The notes under the pieces were generated by a model. That model saw nothing but the letters and a program-made list of their open reading frames with translations. It ran no database searches and had not been told where the DNA came from. Source: Cricetomys ansorgei (Eukaryota; Chordata; Mammalia; Rodentia; Nesomyidae). From it: a DNA stretch of 64,000 nt. The translations under genes and the position numbers were made by a program. This document shows positions 23,461 to 34,737 of the stretch, one piece after another; within the stretch, counting starts at the first letter, position 1, and each line of letters opens with the position of its first letter. Location of the stretch: positions 932,001 through 996,000 of the forward strand of contig JAMJFZ010000879.1 of the NCBI GenBank assembly GCA_026225945.1, given 5' to 3'.

Positions 23461-24189
23461 AACAGGTTGCTGTAAAGTACCCAACTCTGTGAGAGTCCAG
23501 ACACAGTTCTGATTTATTCACGTGCTTTATACATCTGCCCAGAGAAGGCTAACTTCTTATTCCTTCGAATGGTTTTCATACAATGTGAGATGAGCTTTTA
23601 TAGCATTGAAATGAAACGATGCTTTAAGTCAAACCTTGGCCACAAACACTTTGTAGCTATTTATGCTTTGCTCTTAATGTACATATAATTAGGATGCAAC
23701 CTTGACATTTGGTCTCTTCGTCAATGCTAAAGCGGAATGAACCTCAAGATAGTTTTAATGCAATGTAATTCCCCTCACCTCAGCTTTGTGGCTCTCTCTT
23801 TTTCCATGTACTGAGGAAGTAGACCTTCCAAAGTTCCCATTCCAGAACAAACTATTTCTTTTGTATATGTAGCCCTTTTGAATTTTTTTCTCTTTATTTC
23901 TGTCTCTCAAAACAAAACAAAACAAAATAATGTAAAGCCCCAGCTCCTCATAGGAGTACATTCCATTTCAGCATCTCTTGTCATATTTTCTCATTACTCC
24001 TAATGCTCTTGTTTCCCACTGCTGCCTGTCCACAAACATCACTGCCTTCTACTAAGAGCCACTTTCATGCCATTAGTTGGTTACGTTACTCTCTGTACCA
24101 TCAGCATTATTTCTACGCAGCCATCTGCTATCGTTGAGCACATTACAATTTATCTTAAACTTTTGCTTCTCAGCCCTAATGGCCCTCAT
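23461..24189. other. Single-copy DNA with a small (CAAAA)n tract
   Basis: AAAACAAAACAAAACAAAAT occurs at about 23909-23930. No gene was recognised. Confidence 0.45.
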
Positions 24190-24440
24190 TCTGGGTACTT
24201 GGTATACATTATGACACACGCTAGACAAATATCAGATGTTTTATCTTATGTTTCTAAGATTTTATAGAAGAACACAAAATCATGTAGGTACGTGTGACAC
24301 AAAAGTAGAAGGGAAACTATCGAAGGAGATAAAAGGACTAAAGGAAGAGACCGAGGCAGGGTAGTGGGTCTGGGGGAGATTATTCTCAATGTGTAACATA
24401 TACTTGAATGCAAATACTTTTATACAGCACAGTGCCATGG
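24190..24440 (+). mobile_element. Rodent L1-derived 3' end
   Basis: CATGTAGGTACGTGTGACAC, AAAAGTAGAAGGGAAACTAT, GGACTAAAGGAAGAGACCG and a GGGTAGTGGGTCTGGGGG stretch resemble a rodent L1 3' terminus. No ORF2 remains. Confidence 0.5.
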
Positions 24441-24889
24441 ACAACAAACACATACAATGGCATTTTTAAAAAATATACATTCTTTTCATCGTTTAAGACT
24501 GATGTTCACAGCTGATCATAATCTCAGGCTATCATTTGTTTAATAGAAACTCCTATTTGAGTAAAGACATCTATGCACATTCATTTGCTTTAGAAACTCA
24601 CAAACGCTATCATGGCTTCCATCTTTTAGCTCACCCAGAACATATAGTATCTGAGAAAGTCAAATTCCTACTGGTGAACACATGGCTGCTCCAACTTCAA
24701 CAGCTCTTCTTTGCCTCGGTGTCTCTTTTCTTCCTCTTATTCTTCTCAGAAATGGCAGCTGTTTTGGATTTGAGAACATGGCAGGATTTTTCTTGCCTCT
24801 TAACCTCTTTCCTTGTGGATCCCTCATTGTGTAATGACTGCCTCTCTTCTTTGCCCACAGGCACCCCAATACTTCCCATCGTAATTTAG
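24441..24889. other. Open frame of 117 codons, no recognised product
   Basis: The plus-strand frame at 24536-24889 has a hydrophobic Leu/Phe-rich middle (residues about 55-72). That part comes from a pyrimidine-rich stretch, which also explains the basic antisense frames at 24660-24879. The start context is poor and there is no domain. I regard it as non-coding. Confidence 0.4.
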
Positions 24890-25165
24890 GTAGGCTATTT
24901 TGAAAGTCTTTGTAAATACCTATCTTCCTCTCCCTTCTGGGAAGAGTAACTTGCCTCTGGGATCACTGAGCTTTTGTATACCTTTTTACCATAGTCTGCA
25001 CCACATAGCATTTTAATTTTATATTTCTTTTGCTATGCCTTGTTTGATACTTGATTGTAAACTTTTACTGGGTAGGAAATATTTTAAACAATCCTTCCTA
25101 TATCAAGTCCATAGTAATAGTGCTTACACTTAGCATTCATCCAACAAATATTTTTTTTAAAAGAA
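24890..25165 (+). mobile_element. L2 LINE 3' end (ancient)
   Basis: TACTTGATTGTAAACTTTTA, GGTAGGAAATATTTT, CATAGTAATAGTGCTTACAC and CATCCAACAAATATT follow the order of the L2 3' end ('TTGTAAGCTC...GGGCAGG...CATAGTAGGTGCTTA...CAATAAATATT'). It is strongly diverged. Confidence 0.5.
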
Positions 25166-25778
25166 GAAGATTCAAAAAAGGGGGAAAAAAAGCCAAGAAT
25201 AATTCCTTGTGGTTATTCTCACAATGACAAAAAAAGACTTCTCATTAACCTGCCATGAATTGTTAATATCTGGTATAATTTAATGTGAGTTGAAATGTTC
25301 CTGCCTCAGGACACTCTAACTAAAACGGACAGTCTGTAAACGTTGTTCTCCATAAGCTGCTAACAAGGTACATAAATAATATCAATCGCTTTGTTTAGGA
25401 GCCATAATCTAGTTGAATTTCCCTAGGAACTACACAACTTGAATAGCTGAATAGCATTCCTCAGAGAGGTACAGCCTTTAAATCAAAACTCATCTTGCTC
25501 AGATATTTGCTTGCCTTTGAAATCCAATCATGTTTGTTAGATGCCAAATGCAGTATGGTAGCTTTTTTTGGCTTATGATCTGAATAAAATTATTTTGAGA
25601 ATGTATTTGATATTGTGTGATCACTAAAAATTGAACTCAAATAAGAAGTTATTTCAGATATCTTAAGTAATAGAATAAACATCTGCTATGCCTAATAGTT
25701 CACTAAAGATAAAACCAATGATTCATATATAATGTTTTAAATTGATTATTAAAAAGCTCAGATCAAAAGCTGCACAAA
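25166..25778. other. AT-rich single-copy DNA
   Basis: Nothing recognised. Confidence 0.45.
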
Positions 25779-26100
25779 GTCTTGGAAGATGACTCAGTAC
25801 ATAAAAGTGCCTACCCCGCAAGTCTGACGGCTGGAGTGTAAAAACCTAGACCCCACATAAATCCAGAAGCAGTGGCTCAAATGCCTGCAATCCCTACACA
25901 TCTAAAATAAATAAGAAGCAGAGACTGGAGAATCCCTGAAGATCCTGAACCAAATGCAACTGTGAAGAAACTGTCTCAAAGTAGAAAATCCAGGAGGCAC
26001 TACTGAAGGTTTTTCTCTGACCTCCACATACCCACTGTGACACATCTACACTTCAGAACACAATCACGTATGCACTCTCATACTACACACATCCACAAAG
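25779..26100 (+). mobile_element. B4-class SINE (RSINE1-like)
   Basis: It begins GTCTTGGAAGATGACTCAGT, a tRNA/ID-like head, followed by AAAGTGCCTACCCCGCAAGT, ACCTAGACCCCACATAAA, AAGCAGTGGCTCAAATGCCT and a middle with AAGAAACTGTCTCAAAGTAG. It ends CTGACCTCCACATACCC and a CA-rich tail. This composite of an ID-like and a B1-like unit is the RSINE1/B4 structure. Confidence 0.72.
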
Positions 26101-27179
26101 AATCATAACGATAGTTATTAAACCTATTCTGTGAAGCTTCATAACTTATATGACTTTGTATACATATGGATGATTGTTCAAACGTTCCCCTCCCCGTTTT
26201 GTAGCTCATTCACCTCTTGTTGAGTATCTAGCAGCTCTGTTACTTTTATATGGTTTTGTTTGATGGCATTTGAAACTCTGTAAGGTCATCTGCATCTATG
26301 TATACATGGGATATTCATAACTGTGTAGATTGTAGCTGGTCTAGCCATAAGTCCTTGAGAGCTATCAGGACCCAGAGCTCCCTACTTTCATCATAGGTCA
26401 GTAGCGTTGAGCCTGTATCAGAAGCACCCAGAGGGCTCTGGATTACAGCTTCTGAACACACTAATTGGAATGGACTTCTCAGTTGCTGTTGTGACCATCT
26501 TCTCTATCTTCTTCGGTAGCAAACAGCCCATCTGCTACTGCTGTGTCTGCCTGACCTATAATTTTCTCATTTTTTCCACTTATATCATCCCAAATGGCAT
26601 GGCCTATGTAATGTCTGCCAAGGAAGGGACTTAAGAAGCATTATGGTAATTCCTTAATTATCCAGTGGGATTTTTTACTTGGCAGGTCAATTATCACAAC
26701 AAGGATATAACATTGGATGCCAAGGCACAATAACCCATTTGTTCTCCAATGCTGACTCACCTGTGGTGAGACTACATCATGGGTAGTTGCCACTGTGGGA
26801 GTCCCACATTTGTGAAACCAACAATCCTCTGTTGCCTGATTTATACCAGAATTGACAGTGTTTTGGAAAAGGGCAAAATATTCTAAGCAAAGGCAAATGA
26901 GGCAATAGGAGGTGTGAAGCCAGAGGGAAAGAAAATACTTCCAAGTCAGAATTAGACTGGACATCTTGCTAATGGACACCCTGAACACCTCCACCCTCAC
27001 AGCAAACAGAGTTGTATCCCTGCTTCTTCATCTTCTCTAATGCTCACAAGGACTGTGGGTTCTGCTATGCTTAGGTGTTAGTATACAAGCAAACAAATAA
27101 TAAAAGCAGAGTAATTAATGGGATACATGGCTATCATTTCCCTCAACTCTATGACGGGAAATCACCCAAAAGACATCAT
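26101..27179. other. Single-copy DNA with two unassigned open frames
   Basis: A 75-codon plus frame (26407-26634) includes a hydrophobic stretch and several cysteines (CYCCVC). A 119-codon minus frame (26641-27000) directly follows on the other strand. Neither matches a family I know. A few bases at 26414-26440 recall MER5. Confidence 0.4.
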
Positions 27180-27312
27180 TAATGACATACATTACCCAAC
27201 CCCCACCTTCTAAAGTCTCTATCATTTCTTAAAAGAGTGCCCCCAGTGGAAGATGAAGATTTTAGCATGTTAACCCAGAAAGGGCATTGCACATTTAGAT
27301 TACGACATCAAA
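27180..27312 (-). mobile_element. MaLR/MLT1 LTR 5' fragment, antisense
   Basis: CCCACCTTCTAAAGTCTCTA, AAAGAGTGCCCCCAGTGG and CACATTTAGATTACGACATC match the complement of the 5' part of a MaLR-type LTR. Confidence 0.55.
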
Positions 27313-27637
27313 TCTTTAAGATCCTGGGGGTCGGCCTTTTCATATATAGACTATAACACCTAGAAAGAAGGTTTGATATATATCACACAAACATGCTTTT
27401 ATTCTCCCTGTTTTCGTTTTCATAAATAATAATGGCAACCTCCTAAATAAAATGGTAAAGAAAAACTAGAATTTTCTTGAGTAATGGTTTCTACTCAAAG
27501 ACATCATCTGTGTGGGGTAAAGATAGATTTCTATGTGTTTTGTAAGTGTCATTTCAATGGTCAGTGGTTTCCCTTTGGGCAATTAGTAATGTAATAAGTA
27601 AAATTGGTGTTTTCACTGCTTTCCTAGTGGTACCCAG
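27313..27637. other. Single-copy DNA
   Basis: Nothing recognised. Confidence 0.4.
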
Positions 27638-27987
27638 CCTTGGCATTGCTGGAACAAATAATGGAGTGAAGTAACTTGAAGGAAGGAGTTGTTTATTTGG
27701 GCTCATGGTTTGGTATAAAGTTAGTTAGATCACTTACTTTGGTCCTGAAGCAAGTGAGAACATTATGGTCGCAGGAGAATGTGGCAGACTGCTCACATGA
27801 TGCTTGTCAAGGTGCTGATAGGGAGAAAGAAGAGGCCAGAGAAAGATAGAGCCTCCAAGGGGTCACCACTAAGAACCTACTTACTTTAGCCAAATCCTAC
27901 CTTCTAAAGTTTCTAGTACTTTCTAAATAGTGCTCCAATTGGAAACCAATATGCCTCTGGTTGGGACCCTGCATTTTAGATCATAGC
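27638..27987 (-). mobile_element. MaLR LTR (ORR1/MT-like), antisense, diverged
   Basis: The left part (GGAAGGAGTTGTTTATTTGG, GCTCATGGTTTGG) and the right part (CCTACCTTCTAAAGTTTCTA, AAATAGTGCTCCAATTGG, ATTTTAGATCATAG) are the complement of a MaLR LTR's 3' and 5' ends. Together with 27180-27312 it forms a cluster of antisense MaLR remnants. Confidence 0.6.
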
Positions 27988-28426
27988 TTAAATACACACA
28001 ATCATTTCTGCATACATGTACACATATTTCTGTTTAGAAGTGCCTAATTTGAAATGAATTTATTTAAAATTTTTAAAGTAAAAACTACCTCTCCTGATAT
28101 AGGACATAACATTTTAGGAAGCATTCTTTCACTGACATTCTTAAACTATACAAATCATCATTATTATTTGCCTAACAACTACAGAGAATTTATAGGATAA
28201 TAGAAAGGAGCATATATGCATTATTCATCTAGCATTACTGATACCAGCTGACGCAATGTAAAGATATTTATTTAGAAAATAACCTCTAAATTGTGATGTA
28301 ATGAGTCAAGAATTAGTCTGAATGGTATAATTCCAATACACATTTGTCTATTTTTCTCTGTTCTTATTTCTACTGTGTTAGGAAGCTACTGATCAATAAT
28401 GACAACATACTTGTAGTATTCCTCTT
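27988..28426. other. AT-rich single-copy DNA
   Basis: Nothing recognised. Confidence 0.4.
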
Positions 28427-28608
28427 GAAGAAGTGGAAGAAGGAGAAGGAGGAGGAGGAAGAAGAGAAAGAGAAGGAAGATAAAGAGGAGGAGGAAGAGG
28501 AGGAGGAGGAGGAGAAGGAGAAGAAGGAGAAGGAGAAGGAGAAGGAGAAGGAGAAGGAGAAGGAGAAGGAGAAGGAGAAGGAGAAGGAGAAGAAGAAGAA
28601 GAAGAAAG
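28427..28608 (+). repeat. Long polypurine tract, (GGAGAA)n/(GAA)n
   Basis: The strand is almost pure A/G, with an uninterrupted purine run from 28482 to 28608 (127 bases). The right half is a regular GGAGAA hexanucleotide array of about 11 units ending in GAA triplets. It generates Glu/Lys-, Leu- and Ser/Pro-only frames that are artefacts. Mirror-symmetric purine tracts like this can form triplex (H-DNA). Confidence 0.95.
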
Positions 28609-29069
28609 CCAGGGTTCAACCATAATCTTCTTTGAAGACAAGGACCCAGTAACCTAAGATCTCCAATAGGCTCCTCATCTTAAAGGTGATGTAGGGATGC
28701 AACCTAAAAGTGATACCAATGATAGCTGTGGAATTTGAAGATGGAATGGTGCCATAGAAATGGAAAACACGAGGAAACAGATAGTATATTGGAGCCTCCA
28801 GGAAGAGTGGAGATCTTCTCTCATCTCTTCATTTTAGTACAGAGAACTGTTTCAAGCTTATGAGCTCTAGAACAATGCTGTGGTTTTTTTGTTGCTGGAA
28901 GCCACTTTGTGTACTAATTTGCCATAGCATCAATCAATCAGACATTACAATTTCACAAACCAAACCTTGAAATATCAATTTAGCTGATTTTTGAGTATTA
29001 TTTTATAATGGATTCTTAGTTTCCCCAAGTAAAAGTATAACACAATTTGTAGTCAGTATTGCCAGTTTT
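28609..29069. other. Single-copy DNA
   Basis: Nothing recognised. Confidence 0.4.
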
Positions 29070-29262
29070 ATAATCCAGCCAAGTAAAATTGAGTACTGGT
29101 CAAATGACCCTGAAAAATTATTTAATTTCTTTGTCTTCCATTTTATTCTTCTTGATGAGAATTTCACTTTCTCATCAGGTTGATTTGAGGATTTTCTGAG
29201 TTAATATATGCTATGGGCTCACCTAGTTCAGTGTGTAGCAAAGCAAAGAGTTATCAATCATA
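29070..29262 (+). mobile_element. MIR SINE
   Basis: TGACCCTGAAAAATTATTTA, TTTCTTTGTCTTCCATTTTA, TTGATTTGAGGATTTTCTGA and GTTCAGTGTGTAGCAAAG follow MIR order (TGGGCAAGTTACTTAA, CTCAGTTTCCTCATC, TTGTTGTGAGGATTAAATGA, ACAGTGCCTGGCACA). Confidence 0.68.
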
Positions 29263-30027
29263 GATTCCTCCCCTTGTTAGAGTCTCCATAGACAAGATTT
29301 CCTGTGAAATGTAGTGATTAAATTCACTAGCATTTGATCATATAAGTAGAAAATTAATTTCAAGCCTTAACAGGAAACACCTCTCACCAGACATTTCTAA
29401 GGAAGTACAAATTAATTTGTGAGAGGGGTTAGTCATAAATTCAACATAAATTCAACAATTTTTGTGTTTCAAAAGAATTTGTCCTAAGAGTGCTAATATG
29501 TTCTGACTCGAGTCTGAAACAACAGGTTCATAGATTTCAATGTTCAGCCAGTCCATGGCTGGTCGTACTATTTTAAAAGCTATGGTGCTTTTAGGAGTTG
29601 GGTCTTGACTGATGAAGTAGGTCCACAGAGGCAGACTTTTTAAGGTTATGCCAGCAAAGGTAAGGAAGGATTCTCAGTTGTTCTTTCAGAGAGACGTGTG
29701 GATGTGAGATATGAACACTTTGAATGCTTGCTTTGTCGTGTCAGGCTAACAGTGTGATTCTGACTTCTCAATTCTAGAACTGGGCAGGAATACATTTCTG
29801 TTGCTTTAAATCATCCAAATTTGGATACTTTGTCATGACAGCCATAAGAAAAAAAAAATGTACCACTGGAGCACACAAATAGCACCAAGTAGGAGCAATT
29901 TTAAGAGTCATAGAGTCTGAAGTTTTGCTCTACTTGCAGCCTAAGAACTGCCTGCCACAGTGTCATAGGTGTTGGCAGAGCACATAAGTGTGTTGGGTCA
30001 CACACGAAGCACAGCAGCCTCGAGATT
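29263..30027. other. Single-copy DNA
   Basis: An A-run occurs at about 29849-29857. No gene or repeat was recognised. Confidence 0.4.
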
Positions 30028-30290
30028 CATATCTACATTGGTTCTTCTACCCTGAGCATCATATCTACATTGGTTCCTCTACCCCAAACACCATGTACAC
30101 ATTGGCTCCTCAACCCTTAGCTCTTTGTTCATATTACTTCCTTCATTCTGAGCTCCACGTCCACATTAGTTTCTTCACTCTGAGAGTCATGGTAATGTTG
30201 GGCTTCATGTACACATTGGTTCCTCCATCCCCAGCCCCACATCCATGTTAGTTTTTTCTACCCCAAGCTCCATATCCACACTCTGCCTGA
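30028..30290 (+). repeat. 32-bp minisatellite, about 8 diverged units
   Basis: Units start at 30028, 30060, 30092, 30124, 30156, 30188 (truncated to 18 bp), 30206, 30238 (33 bp) and 30271 (partial). The unit has the form CATxTxCACATTGGTTCCTC followed by ACCCCGAGCTC-like bases. The 87-codon frame at 29988-30251 is produced by this array; since 32 is not a multiple of 3, the peptide does not repeat exactly. Confidence 0.9.
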
Positions 30291-30358
30291 GAGATCTAGA
30301 ATCAGGTCCCAGTGCTTGTACAGCAATGACCTCACCCATTGAGCTGTATCCCCAGCCA
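30291..30358 (-). mobile_element. ID/B4-like SINE end, antisense
   Basis: AATCAGGTCCCAGTGCTTGT, GACCTCACCCATTGAGCTGT and ATCCCCAGCC are the complement of the tRNA-derived head shared by ID, B2 and B4 SINEs. It abuts the minisatellite directly, which may therefore have grown inside the SINE. Confidence 0.65.
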
Positions 30359-30394
30359 TGAATCTAAGGTTTTTACCTCATAAGTTGGGTACTT

Positions 30395-30665
30395 GTGTGT
30401 TTTTGATGTTAGGAAGATTTTGTCATTGTAAAATGAGCTCGGTAATATTTTCTTCTCTTCAAATTTATAGAAAACCTTGAGAAGGATAGATCCTAATTTC
30501 TCTGGGAGAATGAACCAGGGAAGCTATCTGTTCTTTCTTTTTAAGGGGAGACTTTGATTATTTACCCAATCTTGTTATTCATTATCTCTTCAGATTTTCT
30601 ATTTCTTTATTATTCTATTTTTTTTTCAAATTTCCTGTTTCTAGGATCTTAGAATGTCATTAGTT
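30395..30665 (-). mobile_element. L1 ORF2 fragment, antisense
   Basis: The plus strand carries complement landmarks of L1 ORF2: AAAATGAGCTCGGTAATATT, ACCTTGAGAAGGATAGATCC, CATTATCTCTTCAGATTTTC, TATTTCTTTATTATTC and CCTGTTTCTAGGATCTTAGA. This is the reverse-transcriptase coding region of an old L1, heavily mutated and with no intact frame. Confidence 0.62.
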
Positions 30666-32433
30666 TGCACATGAAGTGTCTGCAAAAGAATTTTCTAGGC
30701 CCCAAGAGAGTAGGAGGAAAGAAATAATAAAGAAAAGAGAAGAAATAAAAGTACAAACAAGAAAAGACTAGAAAACATTTGAATAAAATTTGATTCTTTG
30801 GAGAAGTCAAGGTCTCACCTCAAACTGCACACATATGGGTGCTCAAATCGTTACCATGGTGAACTCTCCTTATCCTCAGCCTCCCAGAAGCCAGCTAAGC
30901 TGTGAAGCCCACAGTTCATTTTCATATTGATTCCTTCTAACTAGATAAGTGATGATTGAAAACAGAAGTGATTCGTAAGCTTTCTTCCCAACTTCTTGTC
31001 TTTGATTAGGTTTATGTTAAATTTCCTAGGTTTTGAATATTGAGTACAGCTATAACATTTGGCTTTGTCTTTATTTTCAGACTTCTTTGCTTCTATTTTA
31101 ATTTTACTTCGAGCTCATTTAGTTATTGTTAACAGGATCATTTGACTCTAATTACCAACCCACTGTTACCCAGGTAGAAATCTAATTTACCTTTAGGTAA
31201 TAAAAAACATACAATATTTGATTACATCTAAATAATTATTTGATTGTGGTTGAACCCTTCTTCACATAAACTTATTTGTATTTTGGGATACTCTGTGGGA
31301 AATAAGGCTTCTTTTCTTCTTTACAAGCGCAAACACAGAAAGGGGAAATGGCCATTTTATGGCCCAAAAACTCAATAATGGATTTCAGCTTTTTTTTTTT
31401 TTTTAAGTGACATACTGAGAGCCCTAGATATTTTATATTTATTTTTGTTACTGGTGACACCTGAAATAAAAATCAATGTTAAATACTGGTAATAAATCCT
31501 TCCTTGTGTCTTTGTCTAGAAAACGTGACTAGCCGCTGTGATTCTGGGTTTGCATTGCCGTACGTGACCTCACGCACCCGAAAAGAGCGATGAGCAATAG
31601 AGGAAGCGTTAAAGGGATGCTAACGTTGACTATTCATGTTTGCAGTACTCTTAGCTTTGATTCCTTGTCTTTACAGTTTCACAATTCTTTTCAATCTTTC
31701 TTCGTAGAGTTCGGATTGCATGCAGAAGCAATTGTGTTTTAAATGCTGCGTCACTGTGCGCACCGCATCACCATGACCACAGTTCTATAAGCAAAAGCTA
31801 GAAACTTGAAGAAGAGCTTCCCAAAAATGTTGCCACTATTCCACCAATTCTACATTGAAGGCACGATAATTGCATTCTTAAACATTTCCCAGATTTTCTC
31901 TAAAATCTTATTTTTGTTTAAAATTGAGAACAATCAACTCACATGCACACGGAGTTCTGTGTACAGTAACGACGCACTCACAATTGTGCTTCAGATTTCC
32001 TTTCAATAGAAAAGAGTTTGGGAAGGAAATGTCTGGGAAAGCCTTTCGAAGTTGTGACATTTTTCTGGATGAGAAGGGTTGATTGCCAAAATGTACCATA
32101 GGACTGCTGTGTGAAAGGGGGGGTTAGACACAGCAGCCAGAAGAAAGGCAGCCAAACAATGCATGGCAAAGTCTCAAAACCAAATTTAAACGAGAACAGC
32201 TTTAGAGTTTTCAAATGAATTCAGCACAAGATGGGCAGTATAGCATACAAGTGATACAGAAGTTGAAGATTGGAGAGGATGTTGGGTACTTTAGACGTCA
32301 ATCCGAAAAACATGGACCCCTCCACTTGGTTTTTTTTTTTTTTTTGCCATTTCCAGATGAAAAGACCCAGTTAACCAGGACCCATTTAACACAAAAATGT
32401 TTTTTCTATCCCTCTCGTAACAAAATGCCATAA
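30666..32433. other. Single-copy DNA with a CpG-enriched patch
   Basis: Between 31520 and 31775 there are 14 CpGs, against roughly one per 100 bases nearby. A T-run occurs at 31390-31403 and another at about 32332-32345. Short frames (31806-32009, 31978-32214, 32215-32433) have no domains. Confidence 0.45.
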
Positions 32434-32672
32434 ACTTGGGGATGGAGAAATGACTCAGGGGTTGAGAGCACTTGCTGCTTTTGCAGAGTACCTGGGTTTG
32501 GTTCCTAGCATCCGTGTGGTAATTGACAATCACCTGTAACCTCTAGTTCCAGGGGATCTGACGCCAACTTCTGACTCACATGGGCATCAGGCACATACAT
32601 GGTGCACATGCATAATACAGCCAATACTCATGAATATGTAATTAAAACTGAATAAAATCTTTAAAATAAAAC
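32434..32672 (+). mobile_element. B3 SINE
   Basis: GGGGATGGAGAAATGACTCA, GTTGAGAGCACTTGCTGC, TTTTGCAGAGTACCTGGG, GTTCCTAGCATCCGTGTGG, CCTGTAACCTCTAGTTCC, AGGGGATCTGACGCCAAC and a tail of AATAAAATCTTTAAAA give a nearly complete tRNA-derived B3/B2 SINE in sense orientation. Box A/B-like promoter segments lie in the first 70 bp. Confidence 0.93.
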
Positions 32673-34737
32673 ACCACAGATATAGAGGAACACTTGATCC
32701 TTTACACCTGGCTCACCAACATGGTTGGCAGAGAAGATTCAAGTTCACCTAGATGTCTGGAGAGACTCAGTTATCAGAGACAGAGAGCCCACAGGAGCAA
32801 GGAAAAACAAAAAAGACCATCCAGAATCTCCAATACAGTGAATCAAGGTAGGCAATCCCAAAGGCAGAATCTAAGGAGAAAAGTCTCCTCACCTTAGGAG
32901 ATAAACAGAAGCTTCTGATTAGCTAGGTTGTAAAATTATAGGAAGCCATTCCAGAACTCTGTGTCTGGGAAAGAGATTTAAAGTAAAAAAGGATGCAAGG
33001 ATTTTTCTGGCATTAAAATAGGAAACTTCATTTCAAGTTCCTTAGAGCCAGGGGCAGGTGTTAAGGGATAGATATGTTCCCCATCCTGCTATCTGTGGCA
33101 ATTTTGATCTACTGGTTCTTCTTAGAAAGGGTTGGAGAATTGGCAGTACAACTGGAAAAATTACAGATAGAAATTCTAAAGCTCCAGAGACAAAAGCAAC
33201 CAACCAACCAAACAAACAAACAAACAGATTGGGAAGACACATTGTTTGAAAACTTTACCACGAGACCAAGCCATTAAGAAAAAAAAAAAAAAACATCTGA
33301 GAAATGAAATTAGAGTGTGTTCCCAAGGTAAAGGAGGGCTTCACCAACCAGTCTTTATTGTAGCATTAAAGGCAGAATAACACCACATGGTCGTAACTGC
33401 GCTCCACATTATAGCATTTATGCGTACAGAGCTCAACTTAAAAACCCAAGGGACATCCGGCATAAATCTTGTAGTTATTTCTTAGACATTTTAATCATTG
33501 AATTAAGTCATATACTGCAGAGCTTTTCTGCATGATTTCTGAATCTACAATAAAGATTTCAATTTGAAAAGGTGTTCCATGTCTTCTTTCCTCTTTAGAT
33601 TCTCTTTTCAAAAGTATATCGCAAAATTTGTGTCTTATTTCCTTTTTAGCCAAAGTCCCATTCCAGTCTTGAGTAGATCAGAATGTCAAAGAGCCAGCTT
33701 TAATAGCTCATTAGCCACCTTTTCTTACACATCATTAATGGCCAACCTCAAGGTGGTCTTTAAATTGCCAAGAGATTCTCTACCAAGTATTGACCGCTCT
33801 TTTCAACTTTGTGAGCATTCTCTTATAACCACTTTAAAAAAATCCATAACAGTGATCTTTTCTCATGTTGTACTTGTCAAAATTTTCAATCCCTCTTGTG
33901 TGGTGTTTTAGAACAATTTCTTGGAAGTTATAAATAAATCAAACATATTTTCTCTCCTTTATTTTTTAAAAATTTCTCTTCGAGTATTGAAGTATCAGAT
34001 ATGGCTTATGCATCTAAGACGATGGAAGCAACCCTTTTCCTCTCTGCACTTAACAACCTAACTTTTTCAGCTGTTTTTCTAAGTACTAAAGTAGTTGTGG
34101 TGATTTAAAATGCCTGCAGCAACACGATTTTAGCAGGCTGTAAACTGGGATTTGGAAGAGAAGCTTAAATTTCTCAGGTCCATTTATCCTGTGAAGTGAT
34201 TATGGATACCAACAGAAAGAGATTGTACTTTTTCAAAGTGCTCTGTTTTAAAGGTCACAAAGGGGAAAACATCATAAATAACAAAGCCCAGATAAGATAA
34301 TGTTACCATTTGGAAATAATGGATCTGTTAGCCAGGAACACACAGTTGATACCATATGAGAGATTAAAATAAGTACAAAAAATGTCAATTCATTATAATC
34401 TGAATACACTAACCAAACAATGGAATGTTTTTCCTATATCATTTCAAAAGCTTTTGTTAGAGTGAGTTTTCCTCCGTGTTTCTTATAAACGACCTTATGT
34501 TTAAAATCTTAGAAGCACTGAGAATTTTCTCATTTCAATGCATCAAGATAATGGAATATATCTTCATGTCCTAATACTGCTCTCCTGAATCTGCTTGCTT
34601 GAAGATTTTGAAAAAGAATCTTAACAAAAGCAATAAGAAATCTTGAGAAATGTAGCTCTGTTATGTTGAAAATTAATCTGCATTTTAAAAATAATGAGAA
34701 ATGGTTGATTAAAGAGAGCATTAGCCAAATGTATTGT
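32673..34737. other. Single-copy DNA with two unassigned frames
   Basis: A 67-codon plus frame (33074-33277) encodes a hydrophobic segment followed by a heptad-like helix; it is discussed under findings. A 115-codon plus frame (33564-33911) is Ser/Phe-rich with no domain. An (AAAC)n stretch occurs at about 33205-33225 and an A-run at about 33278-33293. Confidence 0.42.

Noticed and set aside
24536..24889. 117-codon frame with a hydrophobic core, considered as a small membrane protein.
   Set aside because: The hydrophobicity comes from a pyrimidine-rich stretch next to an L2-like fragment; the start context is poor and no coding bias is visible.
28344..28641. Three open frames of 77-93 codons (Glu/Lys, Leu-only and Ser/Pro repeats).
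   Set aside because: They are translations of the polypurine repeat in different frames and strands.
29988..30251. 87-codon frame rich in Tyr, His and Pro.
   Set aside because: It is generated by the 32-bp minisatellite and has no independent support.
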